Shown here: positions 22,271-37,200 of the stretch, piece by piece
Layout of the letters: each line of letters opens with the position of its first letter
How positions within the stretch are numbered: position 1 is the stretch's first letter
Source of the DNA: Penium margaritaceum
Taxonomy: Eukaryota; Streptophyta; Zygnematophyceae; Desmidiales; Peniaceae
DNA length: 64,000 nucleotides
Direction of reading: 5' to 3'
NCBI GenBank assembly: GCA_023375785.1
Contig: SZWC01000042.1
Location: 314,183-378,182 of the forward strand
Position numbers and translations under genes: made by a program
Notes under the pieces: generated by a model
Told to the model about the DNA's origin: nothing
The model's database searches: none
Seen by the model: only the letters and a program-made list of their open reading frames with translations

Positions 22271-25200
22271 TGAATATCAGTGACTCGTGTTGTGAGTTGT
22301 CAACATTGACCACATGAAGTGAAATTCTTTGGTCATTATCAGTGACATATGCATACTTTGGATGGTCACTGTGCATTGTAGCCACACTGTGCCACTGCAT
22401 ATTGAAGGTATTTGTACTTCCTAGTCGATAACTAGTATTTAGAAACCATTATCTTCCACTCTGACCATTTGTGACTCGTGCTATGAGTTGTCAAAGCTTA
22501 CCGCACATGGTGACATCCTTTGGTCATGGTCAGTGACATATGGTTGGTCATCGTACATGGTATCCACACCGTGCCACAACGTACTAAAGGTCATTGTGCT
22601 TGCTCGTTGACACCTGGTGTTCCCAAACAATTGTTTCCCCCCTGACTATTTGTGACTCGTATTATGAGTTGTCAACGTTGACCATACACATTGGATTTCT
22701 TTGGTCAAAGGCAGTACATATGCCTACTCTGGTCTGTCATTGTGCATGGTAGCCACACCGTGCTACTACTGATTAAAGGTCGTTGTACTTGCTAGTTGGG
22801 AACTGATATTCCCGGACCATTGTTTCCCCCTCTGACCATTTGTGACTCGTGTTATGGTTGGTGAACGTTGACCACCCATATTGAAATTCTTTGGTCATGG
22901 TCAGTGACATATGCCTAGTTTGGTTGTTTGGTGTGCATAGTAGCCACATCGTGCCACTACGTATTGAAGTTATTTGTCATTTATAGTCCATGCATAGGGT
23001 TCCCAATCCATCGTCTCTCCCTCCGACCATTTGTGACTCGTGTTATGAGTTGTCGATGTTGACCACATACAGTGGACTTCTTCCGTCATAGTTAATGACG
23101 TATTCATCCCTTGCTTGGTCACTGTGCACGCTAGCCACACTGTGCCACTACTTGTTGAAGTTATTCATACTTGCTTGTTGATAACTAGTGTTCCGAGCCC
23201 ATTGTTTCCCCATCTGACCATTTGTGACTCGTGTGATGAGTTTTCAACGTTGACCACACACCGTGAAATTCTTTGGTCATGGTTAGTGACATATGCCTAG
23301 TTTAGTTTGTCACTATACGTGGTTACCACGCCGTGTAACTACGTATTGAATTTATTTTTTCTTTCTAGTTTATATCTAGTGTTCCCAACCCATTGCTACC
23401 TTCATTCTGACTATCAGTGACTCGTGTTGTGAGTTGTCAACGCTGACCACATGAAGTGGAATTCGTTGGTCATGGTCAGTGATATATGCATACTTTGGTT
23501 GGTCACTGTGCATGGTAGCCACGCTGTGCCACTACATATTGAAGGTATTTGTACTTGCTAGTCGATAACTTGTATTCACAAACCGTTTTCGTACACCCTG
23601 ACCATTGTGACTCGTGTTATGAGTTGTCAAAATTTACCACACATAGTGATAGTATTTGGTCATGGTCAGTGACATATGCCTACTTTGGTTGGTCATCGTG
23701 CATGGTATCCACACCGTGCCACAACGTTTTGAAGTTCCTTGTGATTGCTAATTGATACTTGATATTCCCAAACCATTGTTTCCCCCTCTGACCATTTGTG
23801 ACTCGTATTATGAGTTGTCAACGTTGACCACACAGAGCAGATGTCTTCGGTCAAAGGCAGTACATATGTATACTCTGGCTGCTCATTGTGCATGGTAGCC
23901 ACACCGTGCTACTACTGACTGAAGGCCGTTGTACTTGCTAGTTGAGAACTGATATTCACATAGCATTGTTTCGTCCCCTGACCGTTTGTGTCTTGTGTTA
24001 TGGTTGGTCAACGTTGACCACCCATATTGAAATTCTCTGGTCATTGTCAGTGACATATGCTGAGTTTGGTTGTTTGGTGTGCAGGGTAGCCACACTGTAC
24101 CACTGCGCATTGAAGTTCTTTGTTCTTTCTAGTCGATACATAGGGTTCCCAAACCATTGTCTCTCCCTCTGACCATTTGTGACTCGTGTTATGAGTTGTC
24201 AATGTTGACCACACATATTCGACTTCTTCGGTGAAAGTCAGTGATGTATGCATCCTTTGGTTGGTCAGTGTGGACGCTAGCCACACCGTGCCACTACTTG
24301 TTGACAATATTTCTACTTGCTAGTTGACAACTAGTGTTCCCAACCCACGGTTTCCCCCAATGACCATTTGTGACTCGTGTTATAAGTTTTCAACGTTGAC
24401 CACAAACTGTGAAATCCGTTTGGTCATGGTTAGTGACATATGCCTACTTTGGTTTGTCCCTGTACATGGTTGCCACGCCGTGTCACTACGTATCGAAGGT
24501 TTTTGTGCTTTCTAGTTGATATCTAGTGTTCCCAACCCGTTGTTAGCCCCTCTGAATATCTGTGACTCGTGTTGTGAGTTGTCAACATTGACCACATGAA
24601 ATGAATTTCTGTGGTCATGGTCAGTGAGATATGCATACTTTGGTTGGTCACTGTGCATTGTAGCCACACTGTGCCACTACATATTGAAGGTATTTGTACT
24701 TGCTAGTCAATAACTAGTTTTTAGAAACCATTATCTTCCACCCTCACCATTTGTGACTCGCGTTATGAGCTGTCAAAGTTTACCACACATGGTGACATTC
24801 TTTGGTCATGGTCAGTGATATATGCATACCTTGGTTGGTCATCGTGCATGGTATCCACACTGTGCCACAACGTGTTGAAGGTCAGTGTGCTTGCTAGCTG
24901 ATACCTTGTGTTCCCAAAAAATTGTTTCCCCCTCTGAGTATTTGTGACTCGTATTATGAGTTGTCAACGTTGACCACACACGGCGGATTTCTTTGGTCAC
25001 ATGCTGTACATATGCCTACTTTGGTCGGTTATTGTGCATGGTAGCCACACCGTGCTACTACTGATTGAAGGGCGTTGTACTTGCTAGTTGAGACCTGATA
25101 TTCCCGGACCATTGTTTCCCCCTCTGACCGTTTGTGACTCGTGTTATGGTTGGTGAACGTTGACCACCCATATTGAGATTCTTTTGTCATGGTCAGGGAC

Positions 25201-27966
25201 ATATGCCTAGTTTGCTTGTTTGTTGTGCATAGTAGCCGCACTGTGCTACTACGCATTGAAGATATTTGTCCTTTCTAGTCCATGCAGAGGGTTCCCAAAC
25301 CATTGTCTCTCCCTCTGATCATTAGTGACTCCTGTTATGAGTTGTCAATGTTGACCACGCATACTGGATTTCTTCGGTCATAATCTGACGTATTCATCCT
25401 CTGGTTGGTCACTGTGCACGCTAGCCAAACCGTGCTTCTACTTGTTGAAGTTCTTCATACTTGCTTGTTGATAAATAGTCTTCCCAACCCATTGTTTCCC
25501 CCTCTGACCATTTGTGACTTGTGTTATGAGTTTTAAATATTGACCACACAGTGTGAAACTCGTTTGGTCATGGTTAGTGACATATGCCTACATTGGTTTG
25601 TCACTGTACATGGCTACCACGCCGTATCACTACATATTAAAGGTGTTTTTGCTTTCTAGTTAATATATAGTGTTCCCAAACCATTGTTACCCCCCTTTGA
25701 CTATCTGTGACTCGTGTTGTGAGTTGTCAACGCTGACCTCATGAAGTGAAATTCGTTGGTCATGGTTAGTGACATATGAATACTTTGTTGGTCACTGTGC
25801 AGGGTAGCCACGCTGTGCCACTACATATTGAAAGTATTTATATTTTCTAGTGGATAACTTTTATTCACAACCCATCATCTTCCATCCTGACCATTTGTGA
25901 CTCGTGTTATGAGTTGTCATAGTTTACATTATTTGGTCATGGTCAGTAACATATGCCTACTTTGGTTGGTCATCGTGCATGGTTTCCACACCGTGCCACA
26001 TTTTATTGAAGGTCATTGTGCTTGCTAGTTGATACATGGTGTTCCCATCCCATTGTCTCCCCCTCTCACCATTTGTGACTCCTATTATGAGTTGTCAACG
26101 CTGACCACACACAGCGGATTTCTTTGGTCAGAGGTATTACATATGCGTACTTTGGTCGGACATTGTGCATGGTAGCCACACCGTGCTTATACTGATTGAA
26201 GGTTGCTGTACTTGCTAGTTGATAACTGATCTTCACAGACCATTGTTTCCCCTTATGACCGTTTGTGACTCATGTTATGGTTGGTGAATGTTGACCACCC
26301 ATATTGAAATTCGTTCATCATGGTCGGTGACATTAGCCTAGTTTGCTTGTTTGGTGTGCATAGTAGCCACACAGTGCCACTAGGCATTGAGGTTCTTTTT
26401 CCTTTCTAGTCGATACATAGGGTTCCCAAACCATTGTCTCTCCCTCTGACCATTTGTGACTCGTGTTATGAGTTGGCAATGTTGACCATACATAGTGGAC
26501 TTCTTCGGTCATATTCAGTGACGTGTGCATCATTTGGTTGGTCACTGTGTATGCTAGCCACACCGTGCCACTACTTGTTGAAAATCCTTCTACTTGCTAG
26601 TTGATAACTAGTGTTCCGAACCCATGGTTTCCCCCACTGAACATTTGTAACTCGTGTTATGAGTTTCAACGTTGACCACACACTGTGAAATCCGTTTGGT
26701 CATGGTTTGTGACATATGCCTATTTTGGTTTGTCACTGTACATGGTTACCACACCGTGTCATTACGTATCGAAGGTCTTTGTGCTTTCTTGTTGACAGCT
26801 AGTGTTCCCAAACCATTGTTAGCTCCCTCTTACTATCTGTGACTCGTGTTGTGAGTTGTAAATGTTGACCACATGAAGTAAAATTCCTTGGTAATGGTCA
26901 GTGACGTATGCATCGTTTGGTTGGTCACTGTGCATTGAAGCCACACTGTGCCACTGCATATTGAGGGTATCTGTACTTGCTACTTGATAACTAGTATTTA
27001 GAAACCATTATCTTGCACTCTGACCGTCTGTGACTCGTGTTTTGAGTTGTGAAAGTTTAATACACATGGTGACTTTCTTTGGTCATGGTCAGTGACATAT
27101 GGTTGGTCATCGTGCATGGTATCCACACTGTGCCACAACGTACGGAAGGTCATTGTGCTTGCTAGTTGATATCTGGTGTTCCCAAACAATTGTGTCCCCC
27201 TCTGACTATTTGTGACTTGTATTATGAGTTGTCAACATTGACCATACACAGGGAATTTCTTTGGTCAAAGGTAGTACATATGCCTACTCTGGTTGGTCAT
27301 TGTGCATGGTAGCCACACCTTGCTACTACTGATTGAAGGTCGTTGTACTTGCTACTTGAGGACTGATATTCCTGGACCATTGTTTCCCCCTCTGACCGTT
27401 TGTGACTCTTTTTATGATTGGCGAACGTTGACCACCCATATTGAAATTCTTTGGTCATGGTCAGTGTTATATGCCTAGTTTGGTTGTTTGGTGTGCCAAG
27501 TAGCCACACCGTGCCACTATGTATTTAAGTTATTTGTCCTTTCTAGTACATGCATAAGGTTTCCAACCCATAGTCTCTCCCTTTGACCATTCGTGACTCG
27601 TGTTATGAGTTGTCAATGTTGACCACACATAGTGGACTTCTTCCGTCATAGTCAGTGACGTATTCTTCCTTTGGTTGGTCACTGTGCATGCTAGCCACAC
27701 CGTGCCACTAGTTGTTGAAATTCTTCATACTTGCTAGTTGATAACTAGTGTTCCCAGCCCATTGTTTCCCCCTTTGACCATTTGTGACTCATGTGATGAG
27801 TTTTCAACGTTGACCACATACCGTGAAATTCTTTGGTCATGGTTAGTGACATATGCCTAGCTTGGTTTGTCATTGTACATTGTTACCACGCCGTGTCACT
27901 ACGTGTTGAAGGTCTTTGTGTTTTTTACTTGATATCTAGTGTTCCCAAACGATTGTTACCCCTCTC

Positions 27967-29303
27967 CGACTATCAGTGACTCGTGTTGTGAGTTGTCAAT
28001 GCTGACCACATGAAGTGAAATTCGTTGCTCATGGTCAGTGACATATCCATACTTTGGTTGGTCACTGTGCATGGTAGCCACGCTGTGCCACTACATATTG
28101 AAGGTATTTGTACTTGCTATTCAATAAATAGTATTCATGAACCATTATCTTCCACCCTGACCATTTGTGACTCGTGTTATGAGTTGTCAGAGTTTACCAC
28201 ACTTAGTGACATTATTTGGTCATGGTCAGTGACATATGCCTACTTTGGTTGGTCATCGTGCATCGTATCCACACCGTGCCACAACTTATTGAAGGTCCTT
28301 GCGCTTGCTAGTTGATGCCTGGTATTCCCAAACCATTGTCTCCCCCTCTGACCATTTGTGACTCCTATTATGAGTTGTCAACGCTGACCACACACAGAAG
28401 ATTACTTTGGTCAAATGTAGTACATATGCCTACTTTGGTTGGTCATTGTGCATGGTAACCACACCCTGCTTATTCTGATTGAAGGTCGCTGTACTTGCTA
28501 GTTGAAAACTGATATTCACAGACCATTGTTTCCCCCTCTGACCGTTTGTGACTCGTGTTATGGTGGTGAGTGTTGACCACCCATATTGAAATTCTTTCAT
28601 CATGGTCAGTGACATATGCCTAGTTTGATTGCTTGGTGTGCATAGTAGCCGCACCGTGCCAGTACGCATTGAATTTCGTTGTCCTTTCTAGTCAATACAT
28701 AGGGTTCCCAAACCATTGTCTCTCCCTCTGACCATTTTTGACTCGTGTTATGAGTTGTCAATGTTGACAATACATAGTGGACTTATTCGGTCATAGTCAG
28801 TGATGTGTGCATCCTCTGGTTGGTCACTGTGCACACTAGCCACACTGTGCCACTACTTTTTGAAAATCTTTCTACTTGCTAGTTGATAACTAGTGTTCCC
28901 AACCCATTGTTTTCCCCACTGACCATTTGTGACTCGTGTTATGAGTTGTCAATGTTGACCACGCATACTGTATTTCTTCGGTCATAGTCTGTGACGTATT
29001 CATCATCTGGTTGGTCACTGTGCACGCTAGCCAAACTGGGCCACTACTTGTTGAAGTTCTTCATGCTTGCTTGTTGATAAATAATGTTCTTAACCCATTG
29101 TTTCCCCCTCTAATCATTTGTGACTTGTGTTATGAGTTTTTAATATTGACCACACACTGTGAAACTCGTTTTGTCTTGGTTAGTGACATATGCCTACGTT
29201 GGTTTGTCACTGTACATGGTTACAACGCCGTGTCACTACATATTAAAGGTATGTGTGCTTCCTAGTTAATAGCTAGTGTTCCCAAACATTTGTTACCCCC
29301 CTT
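27967..29303 (+). repeat. Seven-monomer HOR variant (extra type E)
   Basis: The interval is 1,337 bp, one monomer longer than standard. Two type E-like monomers lie in succession: one with TACATAGTGGACTTATTCGG near 28770 and a second with CGCATACTGTATTTCTTCGG near 28965, where a type F would be expected to follow the first. The second was acquired from another HOR unit. Confidence 0.8.
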
Positions 29304-31200
29304 TGACTATCTGTGAATCGTGTTGTGAGTTGTCAACGCTGACCACATGAAGTGAAATTCGTTGGTCATGGTCAGTGACATATGAAAACCTTGTTGGTCA
29401 CTGTGCATGGTAGCCACGATGTGCCACTACATATTGAAGGTATTTATACTTTCTAGTGGATAACTATTATTCACGACCCATTATCTTCCATCCTGACCAT
29501 TTGTGACTCGTGTTATGATATGTCAGAGTTTACCACACTTAGTGATATTATTTGGTCATGGTCAGTGACATATGCCTATTTTGGTTGGTCATCGTGCATG
29601 GTTTCCACACCATGCCACATTTTATTGAAGGTCATTGTGCTTGCTAGTTGATACCTGGTGTTCCCATCCCATTGTCTCCCCCTCTCACCATTTGTGACTC
29701 CTATTATGAGTTGTCAACGCTGACCACACAAAGCGGATTTCTTTGGTCAGAGGTATTACATATGCCTACTTTGGTTGGTCATTGTGCATGGTAGCCACAC
29801 CGTGCTTATACTGATTGAAGGTTGCTGTGCTTGCTAGTTGAGAACTGATATTCACAGACCATTGTTTCCCCCTCTGACCGTTTGTGACTCATGTTATGGT
29901 TGGTGAATGTTGACCACCCATATTGAAATTCTTTCATCATGGTCGATGACATATGCCTAGTTTGGTTGTTTGGTGTGCATAGTAGCCAAACCGTGCCACT
30001 AGGCATTGAAGTTCTTTGTCATTTCTAGTCAATACATAGGGTTCCCAAACCATTGTCTCTCCCTCTGACCATTTGTGACTCATATTATGAGTTGTCAATG
30101 TTGACCATACATAGTGGACTTATTTGGTCATAGTAAGTGACGTGTGCATCCTTTGGTTGGTCACTCTGCATGCTAGCCACACCGTGCCACTACTTGTTGA
30201 AAATCTTTCTCCTTGCTAGTTGAGAACTAGTGTTCCCAACCCATGGTTTCCCCCACAGACCGTTTGTGACTCGTGTGATGAGTTTTCAACATTGACCACA
30301 CACTGTGAAATCCGTTTGGTCATGGTTTGTGACATATGCCTACTTTGGTTTGTCACTGTACATGGTTACCACTCCATGTCATTACGTATCGAATGTCTTT
30401 GTGCTTTCTTGTTGACAGCTAGTGTTCCCAAACCATTGTTAGCTCCCTCTAATTATCCGTGACTCTTGTTGTGAGTTGTAAATGTTGACCACATGAAGTG
30501 AAATTCTTTGGTCACGGTCAGTGACGTATGCATAGTTTGGTTGGTCACTGTGCATTGAAGCCACACTGTGCCACTGCATATTGAGAGTATCTGTACTTGC
30601 TAGTTGATAACTAGTATTTAGAAACCATTATCTTCCACTCTGACCATTTGTGACTCATGTTGTGAGTTGTGAAAGTTTACCACACATGGTGAAATTATTT
30701 GGTCATGGTCTGTGACATATGGTTGGTCATTCTGCATGGTATCCACACTGTGCCACAAGGTACAGAAGGTTATTGTTCTTGCTAGTTGATACCTGGTGTT
30801 CCCAAACAATTGTTTCCCCCTCTGACTATTTGTGACTCGTATTATGAGTTATCAAAGTTGACCATACACAAGGGATTTCTCTGGTCAAAGGCAGTACATA
30901 TGCCTACTCTGGTCGGTCATTGTGCATGGTAGCCACACCTTGCTACTACTGATTGAAGGTCGTTGTACTTGCTAGTTGAGGACTGATATTCCCGGACCAT
31001 TGTTTCCCCCTCTGACCGATTGTGACTCGTGTTATGATTGGTGAACCCATATTGAAATTCTTTGGTCATGGTCAGTGACATATGCCTAGTTTGGTTGTTT
31101 GGTGTGCATAGTAGCCACACCGTGCCACTACGTATTGAAGTTATTTGTCCTTTCCAGTCCATGCATAGGGTTTCGAACCCATTGTCTCTCCCTCTGACCA

Positions 31201-34200
31201 CGGTGTGGCTAGCGTGTACAGTGATTAACCGAAGGATGCACACGTCACTTACTATGTCCGAATAGGTTTACTATGTATGGTGAACATTGACAACTCATAA
31301 TACGAGTCACAAATGGCCAGAGGGGGAAACAATGGTTTGGGAACCCTATGTATCGACTAGAAAGGACAAAGAACTTCAATACCTAGTGGCACGATGTGGC
31401 TACTATGCACACCAAAGAACCAAACTAGGCATATGCCACTGGCCATGACCACAGAATTTCAATATGGGTGGTCAACATTCACCAACCATAACAGGAGTCA
31501 CAAACGGTCAGAGGGGGAAACAATGGTCTGTGAATATCATTTCTCACATAGCAAGTACAGCGACCTTCAATCAGTATAAGCACGGTGTGGCTACCATGCA
31601 CAATGACCGACCAAAGTATGCATATGTACTACCTTTGACGAAAGAAATCCGCTGTGTGTGGTCAGCGTTGACGACTCATAATAGGAGTCTCAAATGGTCA
31701 AAGGGGAAGACAATGGTTTGGGAACACCAGGTATCAACTAACAAGCACAAGGACCTTCAATACGTTGTGGAACGGTGTGGATACCATGCACGATGACCAA
31801 CTAAAGTAGGCATATGTCACCGACCATGACCAAATAATGTCACTAAGTGTGGTAAACATTGACAACTCATAACAAGAGTCACAAATGGTCAGGGTGGACA
31901 ATAATGGTTTGTGAATACTAGTTATAGACTAACAAGTACAAATACCTTCAATATGTAGTGGCACAGCGTGGCTACCATGCACAGTGACCAACCAAAGTAT
32001 GCATATGTCATTGTCCATGACCAACGAATTTCACTTCATGTGGTCAGCGTTGAAAACTCACAACACGAGTCACTGATAGTCAAAGGGGGTATCAATGGTT
32101 TGGGAACACTAGCTATTAACGAGAAAGCACAAAGACCTTCAATACGTAGTGAAGAGGCGTGGTAACCACGTACATGGACAAACCAAACTAGGCATGTGTC
32201 AGCAACCATGACCAAAGAATTTCACGGTGTATGGTCAACGTTGAAAACTCATCACACGAGTCACAAATGGTCGGACGGGGAAACAATGGGTTGGGAACAC
32301 TAGTTATAAAATAGCAAGTAGAACGATTTTGAACAAGTAGTGGCACGGTGTGGCTAGCATGCACTGTGACCAACCAAAGGATGCACATGTAACTGACGAT
32401 AACCGAAGAAGTCAACTTTGTATGGTCAACACTCACCAACCATACACGAGTCACAAACGGTCAGAGGGGGAAACAGTGGTATGTGAATATCATTTATCAA
32501 CTAGCAAGTACAGCGACCTTCAATCAGTATAAGCACGGTGTGGCTACCATGCACAATGACCGACCAAAGTAGGCATATGTACTACCTTTGACCAAAGAAA
32601 TCCGCTGTGTGTGGTCAGCGTTGACAACTCATAATAGGAGTCACAAATGGTAAGAAGGGGAGACAATGGTTTGGGAACACCAGGTATCAACTAGAAATCA
32701 CAGGGACCTTCAATAAGTTGTGGCACGCTGTGGATACCATGCACGATGACCAACCAAAGTAGGCATATGTCACTGACCATATCCAATTAATGTCACTATG
32801 TGTGGTAAACTTTGAAAACTCATAACACGAGTCACAAATGGTCAGAGTGGAATACAATGGTTTTTTAATACTATTCATTGTGTAGCAAGTACAAATACCT
32901 TCAATATGTAGTGGCACAGCGTGGCTACCATGCACAGTGACCACCCAAAGTATGCATATGTCACTGACCATGACCAACAAATTTCACTTCATGTGGTTAG
33001 CGTTGAAAACTCACAACACGAGTCACAGGTAGTCAAAGGGGGGTAACATTGGTTTGGGAACACTAGCTATCAAGTAGAAGGCACAAATACCTTCAATACG
33101 TAGTGAAACGGCGTGGTAACCATGTACAGTGACAAACCAAAGTAGGCTTATGTCACTAACCATGACCAAACGAACTTCACAGTGTGTGGTCAATGTTGAG
33201 AACTCATGACACGAGTCACAAATGGTCAGCGGGGGAAACAATGGGCCAGGACCACTATTTATCAAGTGGCAAGTACGAAGAACTACAACAAGTAGTGGTA
33301 CGGCGTCGCTAGCGTGCACCGTGACCAACCAAAGGATGAATACGTCGCTGACTATGACCGAAGATGTCCACTATGTGTGGTCAACATTGGCAACTCATAA
33401 CACGAGTCATGAATGGTCAGAGGGAGAGACACTGGTTTGGGAACCCTATGCATGGACTAGAAACGACAAATAACTTCAATACGTAGTGGCACGGTGTGGC
33501 TAATATGCACACCAAACATTCAAACTAAACATATGTCACTGACCACGACCAGAGAATTTCATAATGGGTGGTCAACGTTGACCAACCATAGCAGGAGTCA
33601 CAAACGGTTAGGGGAGGAAACAATGGTTTTGGTAATATCAGTTCTCAAGTAGCAAGTACAACAACCTTCAGTCAGTAGTAGCACAGTGTGGCTACCATGC
33701 ATGATGACCGACCAAAGTACGCATATGTACTGCCTTTGACGAAAGAAATCCGCTGTGTCTAGTCAACGTCGACAACTCATAATACAAGTCACAAATGGTG
33801 AGAGGGGGAAATAATGGTTTGGGAACACCAAGTATCAAATAGCAAGCACAATGAGTTACAATACGTTGTGGCACGGTGTAAATACCTTGTATGATGACCA
33901 ACCAATGTATGCATATGTCACTGACCATGACCAGATAATGTCACCATGTGTGGTAAACTTTGACAACTCATAAGACGAGTCACAAATGGTCAGGGTGGAA
34001 GATAATGGTTTGTGAATACTAGTTCTTGACTAGCAAGTACAAATACCTTCAATATGTAGTAGCACAGTGTTGCTACACTGCGCAATAACCAACCAAAGTA
34101 CGCATATGTCACTGACCATGAACAAGGAACTTCACTTCATGTGGTCAATGCTGACAACTCATAACACGAATCACAGATATTCAGAGGTGGTAACAATGGG

Positions 34201-37200
34201 TTGGGAACACTAGCTATCAACAAGAAAGCACATAGACCTTCAATACACAGTGACACGGCGTGGTAACCATGTATTGTGACAAACAAAAGTAGGCATATAT
34301 CACTAACCATGACCAAACGGATTTCACAGTGTGTGGTCAACGTTGAAAACTCATAACACAAGTCACAAATGGTCAGTGGAGAAAACCATGGGTTGGGAAC
34401 CCTAGTTATCAACTAGCGGGTGGAAAGATTTTCAACAAGTAGTGGCACGGTGTGGCTAGCGTGCACAGTGACCAACCGAAGGATGCACATGTCACTGAAT
34501 ACGACCGAAGAAGTCCACTATGTGTGGTCAACATCGACAACTCATAACACGAGTCACAAATGGTCAGAGGGAGAGAATGGTTTGGGAACCCCATGTATCG
34601 ACTAGAAAGGACAAATACCTTCAATACGTAGTGGCACGGTGTAGCTAATATACACACGAAGCAACCAAACTAGGCATATGTCACTGACCATGGCCAGAGA
34701 ATTCCAATATGGGTGGTCAACGTTGACCAACCATAACACGAGTCACAAACATTCAGGGGAGGAAACTATGCTATGGGAATATCAATTCTCAACTAGCAAG
34801 TACAAAGACCTTCAGTCAGTTGTAGCACAGTGTGGCTACCATGCACAATGACTGACCAAAGTAGGCATATGTACTGCCTTTTACAAAGAAATCCGCTGTG
34901 TGTGGTCAACGTTGACAACTCATAATATGAGTCACAAATGGTCAGAGGGGGAAACAATGGTTTGGGAACACCAAGTATCAAATAGCAAGCACAAGGAGCT
35001 TCAATACGTTGTGGCATGGTGTGGGTATCATGCACGATGACCAACCAAAGTACGAATATGTCACTGACCATGACCAAATAATGTCTCTAAGTGTGGTAAA
35101 CTTTGACAACTCATAACACGAGTTACAAATGATCATTGTAGGGGATAATGGTTTTTGAATACTAGTTATCGACTAGCAAGTACAAATACCTTCAATATGT
35201 AGTGGCACATTGTGGCTACAATGCACAGTGAGCAACCAAAGTATGCATATGTCACTGACCATGAACCGAGAATTTCACGTCATGTGGTCAACATTGACAA
35301 CTCACAACACGAGTCACAGATAGTCAAAGGGGGCTAACAATGGTTTGGGAACACTAGCTTTCAACAATAAATCACAAAGACCATCGATACGTAATGAAAC
35401 GGCGTGGTAACCATGTACAGTGATGAACCAAAGCAGGCATATGTCACAAACCATGACCAAACAGATTTCACAGTGTGTGATAAACGTTGAAAACTCATAA
35501 CACGAGTCACAAATGGTCAGTCGGGGAAACCATGTGATGGGAACACTAGTTATCAACTAGCAAGTAGAAATATTTTCAACAAGTAGTGGCACGGCGTGGC
35601 TAGCGTGCACGGTGACCAACCAAAGGATGCACACGTCACTGACTATGACCGAAGAAGTCCACCATGTATGGTCAACATTGACAACTCATAACACGAGTCA
35701 CAAATGGTCAGAGGGAGAGACAGTGGTTTGGGAACCCTATGTATCGACTAGAAAGGACAAATAACTTCAATACATATTAGCACGGTGTTGCCACAATGCA
35801 CACCAAATAACCAAACTAGGCATATGTCACCGACCATGATGAAAGAATTTTAATATGGGTGGTCAAAATTCACAACTAGGCATATGTCACCCACTATTCA
35901 CAGATATCTAGAGGGGGTAACAATGGTTTGGGAACACTAGCTATCAACAAGAAAGCACATAGACCTTCAATACGTAGTGACACGGCGTGGTAACCATGTA
36001 CAGTGACAAACAAAAGTAGGCATATGTCACTAATGATGACCAAACGGATTTCACAGTGTGTGGTCAACGTTGAAAACTCATAGCACAAGTCACAAATGGT
36101 CAGTGGGGGAAACCATGGGTTGGGAACACTGGTTATTAACTGTCGGTTAGAAAGATTTTCAACAAGTAGTGGCACGGTGTGGCTAGCGTGCACAATGACC
36201 AACCAAAGGATTCATATGTCTCTGACTATGACGGAAGATGTCCACTGTGTGTGGTCAACATTGACAACTCATATCACGAGTCACAAATGGTCAACGGGAG
36301 AGACAATGGTTTGGGAACCATATGTATCGACTAGAAAGGACAAAATACTTCAATACGTAGTGGCACGCTGTGGCTACTATGCACACCAAACAACCAAAGT
36401 ATGCATATGTCACTGACCATGACCAAAGATTTTCAATATGGGTGGTCAACATTCACCAACTATAACATGAGTCACAAACGGTCAGAGGGGGAAACAATGG
36501 TCTGGGAATATAAGTTCTCAACTAGCAAGTACAGATACCTTCAATCAGTACAAGCACGGTGTGGCTACCATGCACTATGACCGACCAAAGTAGGCATATG
36601 TACTGCCTTTGACCAAAGAAATCCGCAATGTGTGGACAGCGTTGACAACTCATGATACGAATCACAAATGGTCAGAGGGGGAAACAATGGTCTGGGAACA
36701 TCAGGTATCAACTAGCATGCACAAGGACCTTCAACAAGTTGTGGCACGGTGTGGATACCATGCACCATGACAAAAGAATCTCACTTCATGTGGTCAACGT
36801 TGACAACTCACAACACGAGTCACGGATATTCAGAGGGGCTAACAACGGGTTGGGAACACTAGCTATCAACTAGAAAGCACAAAGACCTTCGATACGTAGT
36901 GACACGGCGTGGTAACCATGTACATGGACCAACCAAAGTAGGCATATGTCACTAACAATGACCAAACGGATTTCACAATGTGTGGTCAACGTTGAAAACT
37001 CATAACATGAGTCACAAATTTTCAGTGGGGGAAACCATGGGTTGGGAACACTAGTTATCAACTAGCAAGTAGAAACATTTCCAACAAGTAGTGGCACGGT
37101 GTGGCTAGCATGCACGGTGACCAACCAAAGGATGCATATGTCACTGACTATGACCAAAGAAGTTCACTATGAGTGGTCAACATTGACAACTCATAACACG

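Larger units (their letters stand above)
13652..31200 (+). repeat. 191-bp satellite array, main + block
   Basis: Same six-type HOR as the left block. Type A monomers start at about 14665, 15813, 16948, 18092, 19230, 20373, 21520, 22271, 23408, 24553, 25698, 26830, 27967, 29304 and 30450. Most spacings are 1,132-1,148 bp; 751 and 1,337 bp mark units with two monomers fewer and one more. Small indels (for example a 16-bp-class loss near 16275) account for the rest. The block picks up inside a type A monomer and ends nine bases or so into a type E monomer, where orientation reverses. Nothing else was found in it. Confidence 0.96.
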
